This document shows positions 59,258 through 64,000 of a stretch of DNA of 64,000 nucleotides, in pieces (the stretch's first letter is position 1; every line of letters starts with the position of its first letter). Location: NCBI GenBank assembly GCA_005883215.1, contig VAYS01000007.1:144166-208165 (forward strand), read 5' to 3'. Position numbers and translations under genes: made by a program. The notes under the pieces are model-generated. The model saw only the letters and a program-made list of their open reading frames with translations. It had not been told where the DNA came from and ran no database searches. This DNA comes from Actinomycetota bacterium (lineage in GTDB: Bacteria; Actinomycetota; Thermoleophilia; Solirubrobacterales; Solirubrobacteraceae).

Positions 59258-61237
59258 CTACCAGTGCACGCCCTTCATCAGGTTGGCCATCGCGATCTGC
59301 TCCATCGAGGCCTTCTCCTTCTCGTCCTTCTTGCCCGCCGCGGCCGCCGAGTCGGGGAACACCCGGTAGGCCATGTGCAGGATCTGGTCGACCGCCTTGG
59401 GGGCCAGCGCGTAGGCCACCTCGCCAAACGTGCCCAGGCGGGTGTTGATCGTCTTGGGCTTGGAGCGGATCGCCTCGCAGATGAGGTCGGCCGCCTCGTC
59501 CGGGGTGATGGTGGGGAAGGCGTCATAGATCTTGGTGGGGGCGATCATCGGCGTGCGCACCAGCGGCATGTGGATGGTGGTGAACGTGATGCTGTCGCCG
59601 ATCACCTCCGAGGAGACCACGCGCGTCCAGGCGTCCAGGGCGGCCTTGGACGCCACGTAGGCCGAGAACCGCGGCGGGTTGGTCTGGGCGCCGATCGAGG
59701 AGATCTGCACCACGTGGCCGGACTTGCGCTCGCGCATGTGGGGCAGGATCCCCATGGTGAGCTTGATCGCCCCGAAGTAGTTGAGCTGCATCGTGCGCTC
59801 GTAGTCGTGGAAGCGGTCGAGCGCCAGCTCGACCGAGCGGCGGATCGAGCGACCGGCGTTGTTGACCAGCATGTCGATGGCGGCGTGGTCGGAGAGCAGC
59901 TGCTGCACTAGCTCTTCGATCGAGTCCATGTCGGACAGGTCGGCGCTGTAGATGTGGGCGGTGCCGCCGCGGGCCTCGATCTCTGACTTGGTCTCCTCGA
60001 GCTTCTCCACGCTGCGCGCCACCAGCAGCGGGATCCCCCCCGCGGCGGCGATCTTCAGGGCGGCCGCGCGGCCGATGCCCGAGGAGGCTCCGGTGATCAC
60101 CACCGTGCGCCCGTTGACCGCCCCCTCGAAGGAGCGGTCGCGGAACAGGTCGGGGTCCAGTTGGCGCTCCCAGTAGTCCCACAGGCGGTTGGCGTAGGAG
60201 TCGAGCGGGGGAACCTCGATGCCCGAGCCCTTGAGCGCGCGCTCGGTGTCGCGCGTGTCGAACTGGGGCACGAGCGCGATGTGCTCGAGGATCTCGTCCG
60301 GGATCCCGAAGTCGGCGAGCACCGTGCGCCGGACGTCCTTGAGCGCGGGCAGCCTGAGCATCATCGAGATCACGCCCTTGGGCAGGGCGTCGGTCAGGCG
60401 CTTGTCGATGCGCAAGGCCATCTGGGGCGCGTGGGCCGCCTTGGCGAACTCGTTCATGGCCGCGCCCACGCGCTGGGACTTCGGGCTGGTGAGGTGGAAG
60501 GCCTGCCCGTCGCCCTCGGGGAGGTGGGCGATGTGGTCCATCGCCTTGGCCACGTAGTCGACCGGGACGATGTTGGTGTAGCCCAGCTCGGGTCCCACCA
60601 GCGGGAACCACTCGGGCAGCCAGTGGCGCGTCTTCTGGATCGCCTTGAAGAAGTAGTAGGGGCCGTCGATCTTGTCCATCTCGCCGGTCTGCGAGTTGCC
60701 GACGACAACCGCCGGCCGGTAGACCCGCCACGGCACCTGGGCCTGCTCGCGTACGAGCTTCTCGGACTCGAACTTGGTCTGGTGATAGGGCGAGGGGAGC
60801 TTCTGGCCCTCGTCGAACATGTCTTCGCGAAACAGGCCCTTGTAGGCGCCGGCGGCGGCGATCGAGGAGACGTGGTGCAGGCGCCCTGCTTCAAGCGCGT
60901 TGGCCAGGTCGACCGCGTTGGCGGTGCCGTCGACGTTGAGCTTCTGGTTGCGCTCGGCGTCGGCCGTCATGTCGTAGATGGCGGCGAGATGAAAGAAGTG
61001 CTCGACGTTGCCGCGCAGCCTTTCCACCTGCTCGTCGGAGACCCCGAGGCGCGGCTGTGACAGGTCACCAACCACCGGCTTGATGCGTTGCGCCTGTCCC
61101 CATCTCTCGATCAGGCGCTGGAGGCGATCGGTGGATTCCTCGCGCACCAGCACGTGGATGTCGCCGTCGCGCGCGAGCAGGCGCTCGACGAGGTGACGAC
61201 CGATGAAGCCGGTGGCGCCTGTCACGAAATAGGTCAT
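59258..61237 (-). CDS. Two-domain fatty acyl-CoA reductase-like SDR (AcrA1 type)
   Basis: 659 residues with GGAGGAG before ATG 61237. The N-terminal half is an extended-SDR/NAD-binding-4 reductase ('TYFVTGATGFIGRHLVERLL', 'HVSSIAAAGAYKG', active-site 'YHQTKFESEKLVREQ'). The C-terminal half is a classical SDR ('VVITGASSGIGRAAALKIAA', 'LVNNAGRSIRRSVELAL', 'ISSIGAQTNPPRFSAYVASK'). This layout matches mycobacterial AcrA1-like acyl-CoA reductases, which make fatty aldehydes or alcohols for wax esters or ether lipids. Cofactor probably NADPH. That specific activity is inferred from domain order. Confidence 0.88.
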   Translation of the reverse strand: MTYFVTGATGFIGRHLVERLLARDGDIHVLVREESTDRLQRLIERWGQAQRIKPVVGDLSQPRLGVSDEQVERLRGNVEHFFHLAAIYDMTADAERNQKLNVDGTANAVDLANALEAGRLHHVSSIAAAGAYKGLFREDMFDEGQKLPSPYHQTKFESEKLVREQAQVPWRVYRPAVVVGNSQTGEMDKIDGPYYFFKAIQKTRHWLPEWFPLVGPELGYTNIVPVDYVAKAMDHIAHLPEGDGQAFHLTSPKSQRVGAAMNEFAKAAHAPQMALRIDKRLTDALPKGVISMMLRLPALKDVRRTVLADFGIPDEILEHIALVPQFDTRDTERALKGSGIEVPPLDSYANRLWDYWERQLDPDLFRDRSFEGAVNGRTVVITGASSGIGRAAALKIAAAGGIPLLVARSVEKLEETKSEIEARGGTAHIYSADLSDMDSIEELVQQLLSDHAAIDMLVNNAGRSIRRSVELALDRFHDYERTMQLNYFGAIKLTMGILPHMRERKSGHVVQISSIGAQTNPPRFSAYVASKAALDAWTRVVSSEVIGDSITFTTIHMPLVRTPMIAPTKIYDAFPTITPDEAADLICEAIRSKPKTINTRLGTFGEVAYALAPKAVDQILHMAYRVFPDSAAAAGKKDEKEKASMEQIAMANLMKGVHW

Positions 61238-61356
61238 GGATCTCCTCCCGACGATGGGGCGCCAAGCCTACTGCCGGGGGCGAGCCCGGCGCGCGACCGG
61301 GCGGGCGACCGACGCGGGCGACCGGCACGCGACCGGGCGGGTCCGACGATGGCCGC

Positions 61357-62124
61357 TCACACGCCGGCGCCGGCCCCGCCGCGACCCTCGCCGGCGGCGA
61401 AGCGTCCGGCGCCCTGGACGGCGTCCCCGAAGACCTCGGGACCGGCCTGGGCTTCGAGCGCCAGCCCCTCGTCGAGGGGCAGGCCGAGCGCCTGCAGGGC
61501 GGCGGCCCGGTCGGCCAGCATGGTCGCCTGGGGGAAGGCGGCCAGCGCCTGGGCGATCTCCAGGGCGCGCGAGACATGTTGACCCGCGCCCACCAGCTCG
61601 GTGAGCAGGCCGATGGCCAGCGCCTCCTTCGCTCCGACCATGCGTCCGCTGAGGATGATGTCCAGCGCGCGGCCCTGCCCCACGATCCGGGGCAGGCGCT
61701 GGGTGCCGCCGTCGATCAGGGGCACACCCCAGCGTCGTTCGGGGAAGCCCATGGTGGAGCCCTCGGCGGCGACGCGCAGATCGCACCACAGCGCCAGCTC
61801 GAGCCCGCCGGCCAGGCACCACCCCGAGATCGCGGCAATCGTGGGCTTGGGCGAGGTCAGCCGGGTGAATCCGAGCGGGCCCTCCGCCGCCTCCAGCCGC
61901 GGGCCGAAGGTCTCGATCGCCTTGAGGTCCGCCCCCGCGCAGAAGGCGAGCTCGCCGGCGCCGGTGAGGACCAGGACGCGCGCGTCGTCGTCGGCGACGA
62001 AGCGCCGGTAGCCCTCGCCCAGCTCCACGGCGGTGGGGCCGTCGACCGCGTTGCGGCGCTCGGGCCGGTCGATGGTGAGGACGGCCGCCGCGCCGACGCG
62101 CTCGTAGCCGACCGGGCCGGCCAC
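61357..62124 (-). CDS. Enoyl-CoA hydratase/isomerase (crotonase) family
   Basis: 255 residues from GTG 62124, 8 bp after the stop of the small membrane protein gene; the frame is open further upstream only as a shadow. 'VLTIDRPERRNAVDGPTAVE', oxyanion 'LAFCAGADLKAIE' and 'ISGWCLAGGLELALWCDLRV' match crotonases. The usual second catalytic Glu region reads 'STMGFPERRWGVPLIDGGTQ' (Glu present). It adds water to, or isomerises, enoyl-CoA in fatty-acid breakdown. Confidence 0.9.
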   Translation of the reverse strand: MAGPVGYERVGAAAVLTIDRPERRNAVDGPTAVELGEGYRRFVADDDARVLVLTGAGELAFCAGADLKAIETFGPRLEAAEGPLGFTRLTSPKPTIAAISGWCLAGGLELALWCDLRVAAEGSTMGFPERRWGVPLIDGGTQRLPRIVGQGRALDIILSGRMVGAKEALAIGLLTELVGAGQHVSRALEIAQALAAFPQATMLADRAAALQALGLPLDEGLALEAQAGPEVFGDAVQGAGRFAAGEGRGGAGAGV

Positions 62125-62132
62125 CCGCCGGC

Positions 62133-62399
62133 CTACCAGCCGCCGCGCCAGTCGGCCTGGGAGAGGCGCGCCTGGAACGCCTTGCGGCGCTCCTTGCGCT
62201 TCTCCAGACGCCACTGCAGCAGGCTGAGCAGGAGGACGAGCAGGGGGAAGGCGGCGATCAGGATGAAGCCGGTGCCGGTGACCACCTTGTCGTCGGCGGG
62301 TCCGTAGAGCCCGGTCCCCGAGTTCTGGGCCAGGGCGCCCGGGGCGAGGACCAGAGCGGCGAGCGCACAGCACGCCAGGCACGCGAGCAGTCGCTTCAT
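62133..62399 (-). CDS. Small exported/membrane protein
   Basis: 88 residues from ATG 62399; TAAGAT (62408-62413, minus strand) is 8 nt upstream. Signal-like first helix 'RLLACLACCALAALVLAPGA', a short outside loop ('QNSGTGLYGPADDKVVTGTG'), a second helix 'FILIAAFPLLVLLLSLLQW' and a basic tail ('RLEKRKERRKAFQARL'). Likely a single-pass protein after signal cleavage. Function unknown; the crotonase gene follows 8 bp later. Confidence 0.75.
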   Translation of the reverse strand: MKRLLACLACCALAALVLAPGALAQNSGTGLYGPADDKVVTGTGFILIAAFPLLVLLLSLLQWRLEKRKERRKAFQARLSQADWRGGW

Positions 62400-62407
62400 C
62401 GCCGGGG

Positions 62408-62417
62408 ATCTTATCCT
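62408..62417. promoter_or_regulatory. Overlapping divergent -10 boxes
   Basis: On the minus strand TAAGAT (62408-62413) serves the small membrane protein; on the plus strand TATCCT (62412-62417) lies 10 nt before the crotonase ATG at 62428. The two boxes share two base pairs, so the divergent promoters may compete. Confidence 0.45.
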
Positions 62418-62427
62418 CGCGCGGGCG

Positions 62428-63114
62428 ATGCCCGCGCCCCCCGAGAACCGCCCCACGCTGGTGCGCGAGCGGCGCGCCGCCGGGGTGGAGGTCTTGCGCC
62501 TGGACCGGCCCGAGCGCCGAAACGCGCTGGACTCCCGGGCGCTGGCCGAGCTCGAGCGGGCCCTGGCCGAGCTCGGAGCAGACCCCGAGCTGAGCGTGCT
62601 GGTGCTCTCGACCACCAGCAGCCGGGCGCTGTGCGCGGGCGCCGATGTGGAGGAGCCGCTGGACCGCGCCGGCGGCGTGGCCCGCATGGAGGCCTTCTCG
62701 CGCATGTACGCGGCCGTCGAGGCGTTTCCCGCCCCGACCGTCTGCGTGTGCGTGGGCAACTGCGTCGGCGCCGGCGCCGAGCTCGCCGCCGGCTGCGACC
62801 TGCGCGTGGGCGGCGAGAACCTCAAGCTGGCGTGGGCGGGGGCGCGGCTGGGCGTGCCCGTCGGGGTCGCGCGCCTGGTGCCTTTGGTCGGGCTGGCGAT
62901 CGCCAAGGAGCAGGTGTTCACCGGTCGCACGGTGGGGTGCGAGGAGGCGCTGCGCCACGGGCTGCGCCGGCTAAAGCGCATGTTCCGCGACTTCGAGGGC
63001 ACCGCCGGGCGGGTGGCGGCCGAGAACGCGATCCTCGAGGCGTGGCAGCGCGGCGGGCCCGGGCTGCCCTCGCGGCCGGCCGACGAGCGCCGAGCGGACC
63101 CCGAGCGCGGGTGA
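62428..63114 (+). CDS. Short crotonase-family protein
   Basis: 228 residues, about 30 fewer than usual. 'EVLRLDRPERRNALDSRALA', 'ALCAGADVEEPLDRAG' and 'NCVGAGAELAAGCDLRVGGE' are the conserved crotonase blocks. After 'VGCEEALRHGL' the usual stretch leading to a new helix ('V..VVP..EL..A..LA..IA') is missing and the sequence jumps to 'RRLKRMFRDFEGTAGRVAAE', so an internal deletion is likely. Glu positions used for catalysis are not conserved in the expected place (AWAGARLG), so activity is uncertain. Confidence 0.8.
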   Translation: MPAPPENRPTLVRERRAAGVEVLRLDRPERRNALDSRALAELERALAELGADPELSVLVLSTTSSRALCAGADVEEPLDRAGGVARMEAFSRMYAAVEAFPAPTVCVCVGNCVGAGAELAAGCDLRVGGENLKLAWAGARLGVPVGVARLVPLVGLAIAKEQVFTGRTVGCEEALRHGLRRLKRMFRDFEGTAGRVAAENAILEAWQRGGPGLPSRPADERRADPERG

Positions 63115-63138
63115 GCCCCGCCTGGCGGCGGGGCTCAC
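63111..63138. terminator. Strong terminator hairpin
   Basis: GTGAGCCCCGCC (63111-63122), loop TGGC, GGCGGGGCTCAC (63127-63138): a perfect 12-bp stem that includes the crotonase stop codon. It lies between convergent genes. Confidence 0.75.
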
Positions 63139-63172
63139 GGAGCTGCGGGGCCTGGGCGGTCGGCGAGTCGAG

Positions 63173-63541
63173 TCAGGAGGTCCGGCTCGCGGTCGGGGCG
63201 GGGTGGGCCGGGCCGCGGTGGCGTGTAATGACCCGCGCGGACCACCCGCAGCCAAGGCTCTTGGCGAAGTCCAGCACCTGCTTCTGGGCGTCCATGTCCT
63301 TCTGGGCGTCAGCGGTGCGCCCGTCCAGGAGGTCCTGCTCGATCATGGTCGAGTAGTTCTGGAATGTCGTCTTGGTGTCGGCGCACCAGTTGTCGACCTT
63401 GCGGTGGGCCTCGGCGCTGCGCGAGTAGCCGCCGGTGTTCTTCTTGGCGTTGGCGGCCGGCGCGATCGCGCCGGTGGTGGCCATCACGCTGGCCGCTGCG
63501 GCCAGGGCGACGAGGGCGGTGCGGGTCTTGGTGGTGCGCAT
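63173..63541 (-). CDS. Small secreted protein
   Basis: 122 residues from ATG 63541 with AGGAG just upstream. Signal peptide 'ALVALAAAASVMATTGAIAP' and 'AANA' cleavage. The mature part is helical and charged ('RSAEAHRKVDNWCADTKTTF', 'NYSTMIEQDLLDGRTADAQK') with two Cys. No family recognised. Confidence 0.75.
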   Translation of the reverse strand: MRTTKTRTALVALAAAASVMATTGAIAPAANAKKNTGGYSRSAEAHRKVDNWCADTKTTFQNYSTMIEQDLLDGRTADAQKDMDAQKQVLDFAKSLGCGWSARVITRHRGPAHPAPTASRTS

Positions 63542-63742
63542 GAGTTCTCCTATCGAGTTGACTTCGTTGACCCGCACATCGTCGATCCCGGCGGGCGCGA
63601 TGTCGGTGCGCTGTGGCGCGCTGCGGGCGTGACAAAGCTCACGTTCGGCGGGGCTCTCGGTCTGGTGCGGCGGGGGCGGGGGTCTCGCCCCGGCGCGCGC
63701 GCCGTCGCGGCGCGCCCCCGGGCCACGCCTACCATGGCGCGC

Positions 63743-64000
63743 GTGGCGGTTCTGATCGCATCGAGCCTGGGCAAGGACATCGCCGGGGGCCCCCTGTTCC
63801 GGGGGATTTCGCTCAAACTCGAGCGCCGCGAGCGGCTCACGCTCAGCGGACCCAACGGGGCGGGCAAGACGACGCTGCTGCGGATCCTGGCCGGCGAGAC
63901 TTCGGCCGACGGCGGCGAGCTGGTGCTTCAGAAGGGGGCGCGCGTGGCCCTGCACGACCAGCGCCCGCCGCGCGAGCGCGGGCTGAGCCTGCGCGACTAC
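63743..64000 (+). CDS. ABC-F type ATPase, N-terminal part
   Basis: The gene runs off the window end; 86 codons are visible from GTG 63743. TACCAT (63730-63735) is 7 nt upstream, favouring this GTG over the in-frame ATG at 63734. 'LFRGISLKLERRERLTLSGP' with Walker A GPNGAGKT and 'LRILAGETSADGGELVLQKG' then 'RVALHDQ' match the first domain of ABC-F proteins, which act on ribosomes rather than as transporters. No membrane domain is expected. Confidence 0.85.
   Translation, partial: MAVLIASSLGKDIAGGPLFRGISLKLERRERLTLSGPNGAGKTTLLRILAGETSADGGELVLQKGARVALHDQRPPRERGLSLRDY

Overview
The window is about 64 kb of very GC-rich DNA with dense, almost intron-free bacterial gene packing. Gene content points to a high-GC actinobacterium, most likely of the Thermoleophilia/Solirubrobacterales type: a tmRNA whose encoded tag (ADSHEYALVA) has the actinobacterial ADSH start, a probable F420-dependent (Ddn-type) reductase, an AcrA1-like fatty acyl-CoA reductase, several large secreted proteins with Arg/Cys-rich tails, and many genes whose start codon lies only 6-8 nt after a TANNNT -10 box, that is, leaderless transcripts. 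The taxon is inferred from gene content and not demonstrated.

Layout. 0.2-6.9 kb: cell-surface genes (a WxL-domain protein, a DUF916-like WxL-partner protein with a fused helix-hairpin-helix tail, an M50 protease, a small secreted protein, and a 903-residue secreted protein of unknown family). 6.9-11.7 kb: a three-gene, overlapping minus-strand operon (PKD protein with a CHAP-like domain, DUF1800, DUF1501). 12.0-14.2 kb: a secreted esterase with a good promoter, followed by ssrA (tmRNA, 14266-14627). 14.7-23.2 kb: an accessory-looking stretch downstream of ssrA with a small secreted/membrane gene cluster, a giant LuxR-family ATPase regulator, a fatty-acid desaturase, a broken beta-helix gene and a MazF-toxin remnant. 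23.3-28 kb: an ECF sigma factor with a DHFR-like protein, a Baeyer-Villiger-like monooxygenase, an EthD protein and an F420-type reductase. 28-32.6 kb: a multidomain GGDEF/EAL protein and a coiled-coil membrane protein. 32.6-41.6 kb: an LtrA remnant, SDR, stress proteins, a Kef-type antiporter, a degenerate LytM lipoprotein, intact LtrA, a secreted protein, UspA, an esterase and a cytochrome c. 41.7-48.3 kb: an arylsulfotransferase, a secreted PKD protein with an HEHNE motif, an acyl-CoA dehydrogenase and a Tat-exported amine oxidase. 48.3-54 kb: small proteins, an Asp/Asn hydroxylase-like enzyme, a lipoprotein, TPR, VOC, macro-domain and UBA-like proteins, a second amine oxidase and an M28 peptidase. 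54-57.2 kb: an MBL hydrolase, then an ABC-2 exporter operon ending in a metallophosphoesterase. 57.3-64 kb: VapBC, a secreted protein, an acyl-CoA reductase, two crotonases, small exported proteins and the start of an ABC-F ATPase at the window edge.

How genes work together. Clear translational couplings (4-nt or smaller overlaps) join PKD/DUF1800/DUF1501, the Usp-like/DUF6166-like pair, and ABC permease/phosphoesterase; the ABC ATPase overlaps its permease by 8 nt. Lipid genes (desaturase, acyl-CoA dehydrogenase, acyl-CoA reductase, two crotonases) suggest active acyl-lipid metabolism. No tRNA, rRNA, CRISPR array or intact insertion sequence was found. The features most worth a second look are the transmembrane WxL-partner/HhH fusion, the widespread leaderless start architecture (including one gene that seems to start at AUC), the DUF1800/DUF1501/PKD operon, a 63-residue UBA-like protein, and the decayed genes downstream of ssrA.
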